From Chamaea fasciata (lineage: Eukaryota > Chordata > Aves > Passeriformes > Sylviidae), in assembly GCA_029207755.1 (NCBI GenBank), contig JARCOQ010000002.1, positions 620,001 to 684,000 on the forward strand: a stretch of 64,000 bases of DNA, written 5' to 3'. The notes under the pieces are model-generated. The model saw only the letters and a program-made list of their open reading frames with translations, did no database searches and was not told where the DNA came from. Made by a program: the position numbers and the translations under genes. This document shows, one piece after another, positions 32,207 to 44,732 of this stretch. How positions within the stretch are numbered: position 1 is the first letter of the stretch; every line of letters starts with the position of its first letter.

Positions 32207-35200
32207 CTCCCGGCCCAAGGACTGTGCTCCCGGTGCTCTGAGCCCCCAGGGAAGCAGCCCAGCCCAGCAAATGGCTCCGGGGCTTGTTGTGACCACGTCC
32301 CAGGGATGGGGAACAAATGGAACACAAGGCACGAGGCTTTTGCCGCTCTCCCCTCTTGCACCAAAAGCAGTTCCCAGAGCTGCTCCTCACCACAAATCCG
32401 TTACAACCAAGAGGCAAAGCCAAGCGAAAGCCCCACGTCTCCCCGGGGAAGCACAATCCCTTTCCAGCCCCATTTTTTATCCCAAATTTTGCTTTTCTGT
32501 GGCCAGCCAGCCTAGGGGTGGGGCAGACAAAGCAGAACCACGGCCTGTTCCCCAGTTCCCTGCGCAGAGAGAGGGAAAGAGGGGCAGCAGGGGTGGGAGG
32601 AATCACCACTGCTCCCACAGAAGATGGACAAGCTGGTTCCCCGGAGCATGGAGAGCTCCAGCTCCAACAGAACCATCAGCAGAGGATGGAAACGGAGCCT
32701 CTTTCAGCGCAAGGAGGGATTTCCAGGGAGGAAATCCCTGGAAAGGGGTTCATGGGGGTCTGGGAGCAGAGAGGATGCCCAGGGAGCCATTGGATCAGCG
32801 CCGGGGCGCAGGGGCAGCCCCAGGCAGGGCAGCGGAAGATACAACAGGCATTAAAATTCCAGCCAGGAGCCAAAGCACAGCTGGGGAGTCAGTGCCGGGT
32901 GCCACCAGCGCAGAGCTGGGCGCTGCACTCACCTGGGCAGGGCGGCCAAACACAAACAGCCGCACACAGCGAGGCCTCAGCTCCTGCAGGAGGGGGACAG
33001 CGCTTCCCCCAGATTCCCACTCCTGCTGCGTGCAGCCTCTGCGCCTGCAACGCTAAAAACAAACCAACCGACCCTAAAAACCCCGGCAAGAACAAACCAA
33101 ACCCAAACGAAACGAGCAAAACAAAACAAACAGAACCCCCCAAACAAACCAAGAAAAAAGGAAATATTTACCGCTGGAGAAAACCCAGAAAGGCAGGAAT
33201 TTCCAAGGCGAGCAGAGGAAAAGCGGCAGTGAAGGGGGCAGGCCAGGATATGGGCAAGAATGGCACACAGGGGATGATGGCACTCAGGGAATGTCACACC
33301 AGGGTGGGGGACACGGGGCTATTCCAGGCTGGCAGAGGGCAATGAGGAGCCATCCCTCAGCTGCACAGGGACACCACTGCCATCCCCTTTCCCTGGGAGC
33401 CGCTGCTGCTGAGGCAGAGGCAGCTCCCTGCCGCCAGCCGAGCTGTGGGCACCAGCAGAGCTCTCATTTCCATCCAAATATTCCCCTGGAGTTCCTCTAA
33501 TACCCCGTGGCTCTCACTGGGAGCTGAGTTGGTTTCCACCAGCTGCTTCCCACACAGGAACAGTGGGCTGGGAACTTCAGCGCTGAGCTCTGAATTCCAC
33601 TGCAGCTCCATGCCAGGGTTCCTGCGGGAAAAGGTGGAGAAGGAGCTGGGGAGTTTTGGCCCCAGGATTTTGAGAGTTTGAAACCCCAGGGCTCACAAAT
33701 GCCGGGGCCCAGCTTTTACCCGTTGCCTCCTTTGGATGCCCTCCAACAGCTCCTGTAATTCTTCTTACACCCAGTTTCTGCAGCGGGGAACTGCAGACAA
33801 GTGAATAAACCCGACAGAAAACACGGGGAGGGGGGGGGGAAATGATTTCAGTGCTTATCTCGGGCCAGAGAACACTTAAAAACTGCTGTGGCTTGAACCA
33901 AGTGCTGGGCAGGAGCAGCAGAGGTGCCACGGAGCCCTGTCAGAGCAGCTCAACAACGCCCCGTCCCTCCCAGCCCTGCACACTATTTCAATATTTCATC
34001 TCCTTCCTGCACTCAGGATTATGTATTAGGAGAAGGAAGGATCTGGAAGATTGTTTTCCTGTGCCCTTGTAAAGCTTCTCTCTCCCTCCCCAGCCTGATG
34101 CCCATATGGCCTGTTAATAATGCAGCACCATAATTTAACGGGGTTTGCCTTCGGATAAATCCCAAAGTAAGCATGGGCCGGGATAATGCTGCCTTAACAG
34201 GACGGGCCTGGCCCAGAGGGAACCAACCAGCAAATCAAACCAGAAACGTGGAAAGGGGGGAGAAAAATACACACTCTCTCAAGCACATCAATAATAATAA
34301 TAATAACAACAATATTAATAGTATTTTTAAAAATTATTCTCTTGAGCTCACATCCCATCAGCTTGAATGAAAAAAGGATTAGGTCTTATTATACTCCAGC
34401 AGTTCCAGCAAGGTGCAAAGTTTTGATTGGATTGACAAAGGGATTTTTGTTTTTTTTTTTAAATCTTTTAGAAGGAAGTTTGTGGTTTTGTCCTAATGGA
34501 TTCTGGGAAGGGGTTGTGTTTTTTAAAAAAAAGAGATCTGCTGATTATATTGGTTCAAATTGACATTTCTATCCACCCCACGTGTCTGTTTGCTCAGAAC
34601 ACACCTGCACCTACACAGGTGAGTGGCAGCAGCCCCACAGCCCAAGCCTGGGCCCTGAGGAATCCCAGGAACAGCCCAGCCCTGCCCTGCTGCACCATGT
34701 GCTGTATTGATTGCATGGCATCCCATGGCAAACCCACGTTAGCCAGCCCCAGAGAGGCTCAGGTTTTGGCTAAGGATTAATTTCAGAGTTTTTATGCGAC
34801 GCAGGCAAATCTACTTTGGCTTTGCAAAACGTTCCCAGGTCTGAGGGAATTTACCGCGCCAAAATCCGCTTTCCCCCCACGCTTAGAGGGGGGACAAGAA
34901 CATTATAAAGCATAATTCTACATGATCTACTCAACGCTGGCGTGCCCCAGTTCCACCAGATCCCGGAGATTTGAACCTCACAGTTCTACCTCTGCCAGTG
35001 GTTACATTTCTTGCTGTTTCCAACCTCCCTGAAAAGGATTCTCCACTTCTTTGTGTTTGTTGTTCTTTCAAAGAGTTTCTTCTAAAAGAAGAAGTAGCCA
35101 CACTGATGACCAGAGAAGGATGCTGCCTGTGGGCTCCCACAAAGGATTTTCACCCCTGCTGACTCTTCAGGTCTTACTTTTTCTGGGATACTTCGACCTG

Positions 35201-37079
35201 CTGGACCAGAAGGACTTTGGGAATGTCTTTGCTGCAGACACTGACGTTTTTGGCAAAGAACAGCAATGGGGTATTTTAAAAGCACCCACAAACCCCAGAG
35301 CGGTTCTCCCGTGGGACTGCACCCCAGGGAGATTCCCGCTGCTCCTCCCAAAGGCAGAACCATCCTGTCTGGGCAGTCCTCCCCCAGGCTGAGCCCAAAC
35401 CCCAGGGCAGGGGACGAACAGGCTGCTCTGCTCCTTCCTGCTCCTCCAGTGCTCAGAGGCCAGCCAGGAGATCTCCCTCCCTCCCTGCCTCCTTCCCGTC
35501 TGCATCACGCTGCTCCCAGCATTTCTTTAGGAAGGGTGTCTGGGAGATGCTTCGTCAGCCGCCTTTCCTTTCCTAAGCCAGGTCCCAGAGTTCGGCCCCG
35601 CGTCCAAAACCTCCTCTCAAAGCGCGGATGCCGCGCGAGCTCAGCTTGCGGCAAAGCAGAGCATCATGTGCTCACAAGAAACAGAATTCGTGCTTTTGCT
35701 GGGTCGCAGGGAGCTGCTGGGGTTTGTTTTGCTTGCTAGGAAGCAAATCGAATAGAGCTGCTCATTAAAGGCATGGAGGCAGGGCGGGTTGGGGCTGGTG
35801 CCAGCCCTGTGCTGCAGGTTAGGATCAGGCAAAGGACGCAGCAAAAATACAGGATCAGATGTAACCACAGTTCCTCCGTGGCTCAGAACCCTCTCTGCCC
35901 ATAAGTTACACAAACTTACCTAATCGCTCAAAATCTATTCATAAAAACATGCAGCTGTGAGGTTCCTTAACCCCACATAAACACCTCAAAAAATTAGAAA
36001 CCTTTAGCTCAGTGAAAATAGATTTGTTTACATGTTATTTGATTTTCCTAAGTCAAAACAAAGCAAAGACAAAATCACAAGTGTCACTCCAACAGGGAAG
36101 GTAAGTGTCGGGTTCTGGGACCCGCCACACTCTCCCCAAAAGGCAAGAGCATTCTCCTCACAGTAAATGGTGTTCCCAGAGGAAAACTGTCCCAAAAACT
36201 GGGACTGAAGAGGGCTGAAGTGGGCCCAGCGAGCTGTATTGTGCTCTTTCTGAGCAGGACTTGGCCTCTAAGTGGGTAAAAGACCATGCTGGAAATTAAT
36301 TTCAGTCCATACATTCACTGGCAGTAAGAGCCAGGAGAGTCGGGCTTTGGAAATCGTGAGGACCTCCATCAAATCATTTATTCCTGCCAAATGCACGGAG
36401 CAGCTTCATTAAGGTTAAAAAAAGAGGCCATCATCTGCAATCAGGATGCCATTATTAGGAGAGAAACCAATTATTCCAGCGACCCTACACCTTTCAGAAG
36501 GCACAACATTGTTCCTGCAGACAGATGGGAAAAGAGCCTTTAGTGAGTCACCTCTTGGCAGCAAAGAGTGAAACCTATCTGGGTATCAAGAGCTCTGAAA
36601 GGTTTTTAAAAAATGTTTAAGTTCAGGAGAGTTTCAGGCACAGCCACGTCACCCACACTTGCTTTTAGAGCAGCAGGAAAGGAAAGAGAACCTCCTTGTT
36701 TAGGGGAGGGCTATTTCTGGCCGCAGTAAATGAAAACAAATCTGTCCTGTCACCTCGGCAGACATGATTTCCCCCCTCCTCTCCCAGGGGCACTAAGAGC
36801 TCTTGACAAGAGAAGCGCGTTTTGTTTGAAAGCAGGCCGAATGCAGCGCCTCAGGAGCTCAGCCAAGCGCAGGAGGCTGAACGAAGCAGCGAGCAGCAGA
36901 GCCCGTCCTCCCTGGGCAGCCCAAAACAAACCCCCCTGGCTGCAGGAGGCCTGGCAGGGCTCGGGGTGGGGAATTCTCACCTTGGCAAGCAGGAATCTGG
37001 GAGCACACAGCCCCACCCCAAAGTCCACGTGTTTGCGCGTCGCTCCCGAGCCGCCGCGTTTTCCCTTTCCACCGGCGGC
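32207..37079. other. Intergenic; small microsatellites
   Basis: No gene supported. (AAT)n with AAC at about 34288-34322, A/C-rich low-complexity at 33050-33170, and a G-run at 33829-33839. 36360-36560 is non-repetitive and might be conserved. Confidence 0.45.
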
Positions 37080-37330
37080 GTTTGGTCAGGCTGATAATTC
37101 AGCCTGATGAGGATCCCCTGGCAGCAGCATTAGTTCTGTCAAGCCCCTTATCCACGGCGTGAGAACAGACGGGCGTTTTGCGGGGACGGTAAATCCATTG
37201 TGTCAACACAATTAGCGCTGTTCACCGGCGACAACGTTCTGTCGAGGACCAAAAGGCGCTCGCTTAATATCTTTATCTAATTGGCAAAAAGCAAATTAGT
37301 TCGGAGCCTTAGAGAGGCCTGTGAAGCGCA
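37080..37330. promoter_or_regulatory. Candidate conserved non-coding element
   Basis: Non-repetitive stretch with balanced composition, no coding frame and dense homeodomain-like cores ('tatctaattggc', 'gcaaattag', 'acaattagcg'). An E-box-free interior is followed directly by a microsatellite. It looks like a developmental enhancer, but conservation is untested. Confidence 0.3.
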
Positions 37331-37365
37331 GGAACCCGGTGGCAGAACTAAGAGGTTCGTTTCAA

Positions 37366-37396
37366 AACGAAAAACAAACAAACAAACAAACAAAAA
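37366..37396 (+). repeat. (AAAC)n microsatellite
   Basis: About seven 'aaac' units followed by an A-run. Confidence 0.93.
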
Positions 37397-39437
37397 AGGA
37401 ATTTAAAAGGTGCTTACAGTAAACACCCAAGGAAAAATGTCAAATTCTACCTGGTCCTGTCCCCTGCTGGCTTCTTCCCAGCCTCCCAGCAGCCAGGTTT
37501 TCCCCAGCAGTGCAGCTCCAGGCGATGCAGATGGAATGATTGGGAATTGTGTGGCCATCAATAGACTCCTGATTAGCAATTTTTCCTCCATTTGTGCCTG
37601 CAGCGATTAAGAAACATCCAGCTGTTTCTTTCATTTTTTTTTTTTACAAAACCTTCCCTCGTCTTCTGGGGAACGAGGAGCCTGCGCTGTGCTGTGGCCA
37701 CACAAGGAGCAGAGGGGCTGTGAGCACAGCTGGGGGCTGAGTGTCTCCCGCGCTTCCCCCGGCCATCCTGCAGGATCAGTCCCTGTGGTTTTGAACTCCC
37801 TGCTGCTCAGCATCTCCAAAGCCCGGCTCCCCGTGGGTGGGTCCTGCCCTCCTCTGGACTGGGGACAGCTTTAACTCCACAGCCAAGGCTCCCTCATTCC
37901 TCGGGAGCTGCTGGCCCCATAAATTTGGTATGACAGATATTTGCTGTGTACTTGCTGTGACAGCTTTTGAGTGGTTGTCTCAACACTCCCCTGGTACCAA
38001 ATCCTCCTCTCGGCAAGTCAGGCACGGCTCTATTCCTGACAAAATCCTTTCCCACTTATTTATACGTCCTTAGCAAAAAAAAGAAGAAATTCTTGTTCAT
38101 TGGTTCTAAATGACATCATTCTCTTTCATTAATTAGCGTTCTATCCTCTATTGGCTGTTATTTCTCACTTCCCATGCTAATTAATCCATGTTTTTAGTAC
38201 ATTTCCCCTCCAATTTCCAAGACATTTTTTAGGCTCTTCTTTACCTTCTGCCTTCTGCAAACTGTCCTTGTGGCCCATAAGTTCTGCGTTCCTGGTGTCC
38301 AACCACAGCGATCCATCTTCCTCTCCCAAGCTTTGGTCATTAGAGCCCATCGGAGTTTTCCAAAAGTTAAAGTTTCAGTCATTCTCCCCAGCTGTGTTCC
38401 CACAAAAGCAGCTTATCACAACTTTGCTGAGAGTAATCTAAGAATAACACACAATTTATAGTTTATATGTGTGTTGGCTAATTAATTAAAGCCAAGATTT
38501 TAAAAGGTCACTAAAACCATTTCCTACAATTATTTTAAAGCTCCCTCATTTCCACCAGGCTCAGACCTCACCTGTGGTGTCAGCTCAGGGCTCCAGAGGT
38601 GGCCCAGGAGCTGGCAGCAGATCACACCCAGGGAAATTCATTCTGCTGCTCAGAGATGGAGCAAAGCCCCGAGGAAAACAGGAAAAAAAAACCCCCAAAA
38701 CCAAAAACCAACTTGTTCCTGTTTATCATTGGAAGGCCAACTGTTCAGAGGTGACATTTGGCTGTGAAATCCACTGTCACACCCTGCGCCCTGAAACACC
38801 CTGCAGTTTCTTTCTCTGCAAAACCAGGGAAGGTAACCTCGGGGCTGGGCTGCACAAACTGCTGGCAGTGAAATCAGTCATTTCCCCAAGTGCCAGGGTG
38901 AACAAAATCCCCTGCCACGCTGAAGAAAAGGTGTATTTGTTGGAATGTATCCCACACAAACCTCATCTCTTTCTCTGCTTTGCCTTTAAAGGAGAAAATG
39001 AAGCTGTTTGCCCCCTGCACTGAAGGGACCTGCATGTCCCAGCCCCGTGCAGGTGAGGAGCTTCTCCTTCCAGCAGGATAAATTTGTCTGTGCTCCCTGT
39101 GAAGTCTGAGCAGGAAGAACTTTCCCCAGGCAGGGGCAGGCAAACTGAGCTACCAGAGTCCTTTGATTTTGATTTATTCCTGTTCAAATCAAGGCTGTCA
39201 AGGATTCGCCGAGCCTTCTGCCTTTGTGTCGTCCCCAACTCCTGTCTCAGTGATCAGACAGCAGTTTTCACAGGAACTGACGCAAAACCTCCTCATCCCC
39301 TTACATCCATGGCAGCTCCTGGAAGGGTTCTTCTGCTGTCACCAAAACAAGAGAGCCACCAGCAGGAACGGTTGTGGTGGGTTTTATCCCTCTGTGTCTG
39401 AGCACAGGGCTGTGTACTTGCCTCTCTCAGCATTTCT
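37397..39437. other. Intergenic, no gene seen
   Basis: AT-rich non-coding DNA with 'ctaattaatc' and 'cattaattag' motifs around 38130-38190. No gene, and no repeat family I can name. Confidence 0.5.
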
Positions 39438-39471
39438 GTGTGCTGTGCTGTGCTGTGCTGTGCTGTGCTGA
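39438..39471 (+). repeat. (TGTGC)n microsatellite
   Basis: Six to seven perfect TGTGC pentamers. Confidence 0.95.
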
Positions 39472-40899
39472 CAGTCCCTCCAGGCCCCAATTCAGCTGAA
39501 TTTCATTGTACCAGCCGAGGGACAAAGCGATGCCGTCCCTTTGGCCCTGTGCAAACACACACCGTGTCCCAGGGATGTTCGGTCAATAACCTGCAGGCAA
39601 GGCTGCCTGGACAGTGATGGAGGAGTCCTGGGAAGAAAATGCTCTATCCAAAGCGGACACCACAGGTGAGTGGTGCAGCCCTCAGCTTGGTGGGACTGCT
39701 GTTGTTACCTCCAGACAACCCCACCTCCCTCTGGGACGGAGAAAAGCCCTTTCCCTCCTCTAAAAGCAACAGAGGGGACAGCCCTTCCTCATCCCCTTTT
39801 CACTTCCTTGCCTTCAGGACCAGGAATCCAAGAGGAAGTTTAATCGATGCACTGCGATTCCCCAAAGAGGATCTGTGCCGCACTCAGGTGTAGCTGCCGT
39901 TTTTGGGAGCAGGAGGATTGTCTGACAGCTCGAAGCCCTTCAGCCTAAATATCCTAAATGAACCTGCCCTAACTCCCCCACAACTGAACACAACTGCTCT
40001 GTGGTGCTTCCTTTTCATGCCTCTCTTCCCAGCCACATCTTCTCCCTGCCCACCCTCCCAGCCCGGTTTGGAGTCCCCACACTGATGCTCCTGACTTTGC
40101 CCTGCCCCAACAGCAGCAGCATCTTTCCGGGCCACCTACAGAAGTGATGCCAGGAGTTGTCATTTCCCTGCACTGCCTGGAAATCCTGTCCTGAGCTCCC
40201 TGGGGAGGTGCAGAGAGAGCTGAGCCCTCAGCTCCAACTCCTCTGTGCCACACTGGGGGGAATCTTCCCACACTCAGCTACTGCTTTCAAAAATGGGGTT
40301 TTTTTTTTACAACCTTTATCCCCACACTCTGTTTTATTTTACCTTTTACAACAGTTCTTTCCCTGCCTTTTTACACAGGGAAAGGCAAAGGAGGGTTATT
40401 TAAAAGCCTCTTCATTACCAGCTGCTCATCTTCTCATGTCTCATGAGGGTTAGAGGGAGCAGAGGATTGGATTTTCTTATCTTTTCAAGTAACTTACTTT
40501 TAATCTCCTTTTCCTGGCGTATTCCGTGCTATAATTCAACTAATAGCCTGGTATTGCAGTGACCTCGAAGAAAGCTGATGTTCTCACTCCGCTTGAGCCT
40601 TTTAATTTCCTATTGGAGATCTGAAGGGCTTTTAAAGTGCTCTCCCAGCACCTGTGGCAGGGGGTGGAGTAGATTCTCTGTGAAGTGCATTTCTACCCGA
40701 GCTTTGTTCCCCATCCCTCTGCCCGCTCCAGCGCTGAGATCATTCCCAGCCTCACCCCTCCGAAACAACCGCGGAGTTACTCTGCTCTCTAATTCCCCTT
40801 GAGGAGTTAATTAAAGGGGTTTAATCTCCGCCGAGATGAAGTGAAGCCGAATCCATCCCTGGAAATGACTTTCCCTAATGGAATGACGCACAAGCCCAC

Positions 40900-41320
40900 C
40901 GGCACGGGATGGTTCTGCCGCGCCAGCAAAGCGGAGGATGCTGCCGCCGCCTGCCCGGGAGTCATCTGCTGTTTATGGCTTTGGAGAAGGACGGGAAGCG
41001 CTCGGATTTGCGAGGAGCCGGCCGGGATTTGCGGGAGAAGGGGGACGCCCGCCGGCCGCGCCGGGAACGGAGCGGGAGCAGCGGGATGCGGGAAATGCCG
41101 GATTTACCTGGGAGAGAGCATCGAGCACCGAGCATCGGCACCCAGCATGGCTCACTGCGGCCACGGGCACGGCACGGACCGTGCCAGGCCAGCAGGAATC
41201 ACCGGGAACACTCCGCAGCGCAGGGAGAGCCCCATCCCGCGGTGCCGTGCTGCGGCTGGCAGCTCGGAGCAGCTGCAGGGAAAAGGCTTCAGCACGTCTG
41301 GGGGGAGAACACTGGGCTGC
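40900..41320. promoter_or_regulatory. Small CpG-rich block between claudin and TIAM1
   Basis: About 400 bp with many CpGs in otherwise CpG-poor DNA. A minus-strand donor-like CAG|GTAAAT sits at about 41104-41112. No coding gene recognised; a weak promoter or recombination-driven GC peak are both possible. Confidence 0.35.
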
Positions 41321-41323
41321 CGC

Positions 41324-41364
41324 ACCCCAACCCTTACACTAACCCTAATCCTAACCCCAACCCC
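41324..41364 (-). repeat. Degenerate interstitial telomere-like repeat
   Basis: About seven C-strand-like hexamers (cccaac, cctta, cactaac, cctaat, cctaac, cccaac, ccc) approximating (CCCTAA)n. The corresponding TTAGGG strand is the minus strand. It is short and imperfect. Confidence 0.6.
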
Positions 41365-42888
41365 GTGCAGCCGAAGGAACCTCCAGGCTCCCACAGAAAA
41401 AGTTTAAGGAGCAGGATTCCTGCTGGACCAACCCAGAAGGCGACAGGTTTTTCTCCGCTGGAACCACGGCTGGGCAATTGGGTTTAAAATGCAGCATCCA
41501 GAGGCTCCTCTGGCTCTGGGAACTGCTGATCCAGAACAGCCCGTGTCCTGTTCTCTGGAGTTCCTCCATCTCCCCAGCATTGTGGGCACGGGCAAAACGC
41601 CCTCTCCTGCCACACTCTGAGCACCCCAGCATCGATTCAGAGCGTGCCCTCCACCCATGGACAGCCCAGAACATATTTAATATTCTACCCACACCTCCCT
41701 GCAGCTTTATGGATCCCAGTTTCTGCCTTTGCTCAGTTTCCCACAACTCGAATTCATTCCAAGCCCTCTGTATTTGTCAGCACGGCATTTCTAATTGTTT
41801 CCTTGAGTTACCTGGTTTGTTTCCAACGGAGTTCTCCCCAGCAGCGGACCATTTGGCTGTTGGACCAAGGTGTGAATGCAGAGGGGTCATCAATTAATTA
41901 AGGGCACCCTGTGGGCCGGGGATGTGGCACAGGGGACACCGGAGTCTGCCCTGGCACAAAAACAAGGTTTTGGTGCTCACCTCTCCCAGCTTCACAGGGA
42001 ATTGCAGCAGGAATTTCCCCTCTGTCGTCCTCAGTTTCTGGCTGGTGGCGGCCCAGAGCTTTAAAGCCCAAGCGTTTCAGCTGTGGAGCTGGTACACACA
42101 CCTGTCACTTGTCACCACTCACGTGCTGCTTTCTTCTTGAAGCCCTCAGTCTTCTTTTCAGCATTTCCCGACTTTCCCGAGGAGCTGGGATTAGCCTGCT
42201 CGCCTTTCCAGCCGGAAATAACCCTGCCTGAAGCAGCAAGCACTGCACTGCTGCAGGGGATGCTGTAGGAAGTGCTGCACATTTCCCTCCCGGGTCACTT
42301 CTGTCACCCCTCAGAGAGCGCCCGTGGGGTGCCTGTGCCGTGCCAGCCCCGGGGCTGTGCCGGCCGTCCCCAATTTCCCCATAAAACTCCTCCCTGTGTG
42401 CAGCAGCCCGTGCAGGGACAGCCTGGCAGCACTCACCTGCCCGCAGCGCTGCCGTGCTCCCGGGGCCAGGGAAGCACAAACACCAACCCACGGCACACCC
42501 CCGGGGTTTGGGATAAAGCCAGCGCCCCAAAGGGACAGGGACTGGCCACAGAGAGGCTTCTGGAATTCTTCCGGAATTTGCTGTTTTACCTCGTTTTTTT
42601 AAAACACTCGCTGGAGGGTTCCTGGTGAGCAGCCTGGAAAAGCGGCAGGAACGGCCGGTTACGGATGCCGTAAGGGAAATGGGAATTGTCCCCTCACCAA
42701 AACAGGAGCAGAGCCTTACCTGAGGGCTCCTTCCCGAGCTAGAGCAGCTGGGAATGCAGGGCCTCCTCCCTGCTATCCCCCTTCCACCTCACAGCCCTGC
42801 TGGGCCAGGCTCCACGTGGCCCTGTGGCCTCCACACACCACTCTCTGCAGCTACTGATTTGAAATTTTTTTTTTTTTTTCCCCAGTAT
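41365..42888. other. Spacer downstream of TIAM1, no gene seen
   Basis: Non-coding; GC-rich 42300-42500. A T-run at 42865-42879 adjoins the putative TIAM1 poly(A) signal. Confidence 0.45.
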
Positions 42889-44732
42889 TTTATTTCTGAC
42901 AGGCATTTACAACGTTCCATTCATAGAACTAAAAACATAAAAATAGACCTTCTTTCAGCTTATAAAAGAAATATATAAGAACCTTTGACATGGACATGTC
43001 ATGACATTATGTACAAGAGCCACGGTACCTTTCCCAGTACCAGCCTTTCCAGTATTTGAGTGCTGGCTGCATCCTCTGGGAGCAGCCCAGGACAGCCAAA
43101 CCCTCCAGCACGTGGGACACGACCGACAGGTGATGGTACAAAAACAACCAGGTGATCATACAAAGGGGGTAGAAACTCCTCTAAAGCTCTTAAGAAAAGA
43201 AAACCAGGAGATATAGCAAAAAGTTACTAGAGAAAGCTTTCAGAAGTCGAGGATAGTGCACCAGAAACCAGGGGAGGGAGGGGGCGAGGGGAGGATGCCA
43301 GCTGGGACACACAGACACTGATGGATGTTTGCGGGGGAAAGGGGGATAATTTTCCTTATGTTTTAAAATATAGTCAGAGTGGATTTTATAAAATATAATC
43401 CTAAGGCTATTATAAAATTTCCGGTTCTCAAAGGACCTGCTGATGTGTCAAACATCAACAGGTACCAACGAAACAGAACAAAATTTCATATAATCTTCCT
43501 CTTTTTTTTTTTTTTGTTTTTCCTATAGGTGAGACTGCAATGGGGAAAGCTATATAAATCCTAAAAAAAAAAAAAAAAAGTGCTATTTTGTGTTTCGTAT
43601 TTGGAAGTCTACTTAAAAACCGCGAGATTTTAGTCACGTTTTACCCTGTTTTAGCTGTTTAAATAAAAGATTTAAAACGTTCAAGAAGTTTACTTGCGCA
43701 GAACTTTTTCCATCCTCTGTTGCAGTGGAAAAGCTTTTATAAAGGAATGAAAACACACTAGTTTCACCCATGGAAGGAGAGTGGGTGAGGTCAGTTTTTT
43801 GGCCATGAATTCCCTGTCCCCTATGCCCAGACTCTGCCAGAGAGAGCGGAGCAAAGGGATCTGTGGGGCTCCACCAAGGGCACACCACGGATCCCTCTGC
43901 TCCGCTGCAATTCAGTCACGTCATTTTCTTTACTATTCGTTTTATTAGCTAACTAAACTCCAGTCTCAAACATATACAATAAACCTCTTCCTGAAGAAAG
44001 TTATACCTAAATAAGAGTTTCCAGTTCATATTTTAATATAAAACCACCATTCCTAACCCTCTGCAAAAAGCTAGCCTCGTATCCTAGACGTGGAGCTACC
44101 CTAAATCTCTTACCCCTCTGTGCCCCTGCATCTCAGGTAAAATACAAAAAAATATTTCTTCAAGTGTTAAATTTGGGTCTCTTTTAAGAGAGTTTGGCAT
44201 CTTTACAAGAGTATGTAAAACTAGAGCTTCCAACGGCGACGTTAAATTAGACCAGCCACAGACCGAGAGGACCGAACACAACATAAAATCCCAAACCTTT
44301 CCTCACGCATTCCTAAAATACACGGGTATTCTCTTACATTTAGAGAGGGAAAGGGGGTCAGAATACTGCGACTGTACAGGTTAAAAAGGCAGTTTCCTTG
44401 TGAAGGAGACGAGCCTACGACCGACGGCTTTCAGGGCCACCAACCCCTCTGTCCATTCGCTGCACAGGGGTGAAGACGTCCAGAGCGATCTGCTTTCCAG
44501 TGACTACGGGTTCAATTCCAGCCCCTGATTGTTTTAGAATAAATAAAAGAGTGAAAGCCCTTGGGTAACGTAAGACAGGACCTCGAGCTCGTTTCGTTCC
44601 CGCTTCGGGCGCGTCGGGAGTTGCCTAAAGAAGGAGTGGCCGCATGGCTTCGGACACGGGAGCTGCCGCAACGGTGTGTGCAAGTGCGCAATCCATCGTG
44701 GGGAGGGGGACGGGGGGACACGGGGACACGGC
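42889..44732 (-). other. TIAM1: TIAM1 3' untranslated region (predicted)
   Basis: The 1.84 kb from the TIAM1 stop to a minus-strand AATAAA at 42889-42894 is AT-rich, repeat-poor and without long frames, as expected for a 3' UTR. A second AATAAA at 43941-43946 could give a shorter UTR of about 0.79 kb. Two homopolymer tracts (T at 43502-43515, A at 43564-43579) lie inside. The length fits a UTR of roughly 2 kb for this gene. The exact end is inferred from the hexamer only. Confidence 0.55.

Noticed and set aside
31854..33345. Overlapping 400- and 342-residue plus-strand frames
   Set aside because: Both are open over the same GC-rich DNA, include a 22-bp tandem repeat, show no domain and lack a supporting splice or promoter structure.
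38080..38560. Possible retroviral LTR remnant
   Set aside because: AT-rich with TG and CA ends available, but I found no paired LTR, primer-binding site or family match that I could defend.
44507..44517. tRNA B-box-like sequence GGTTCAATTCC
   Set aside because: No A box at the right distance and no cloverleaf could be drawn; it lies in the TIAM1 3' UTR.
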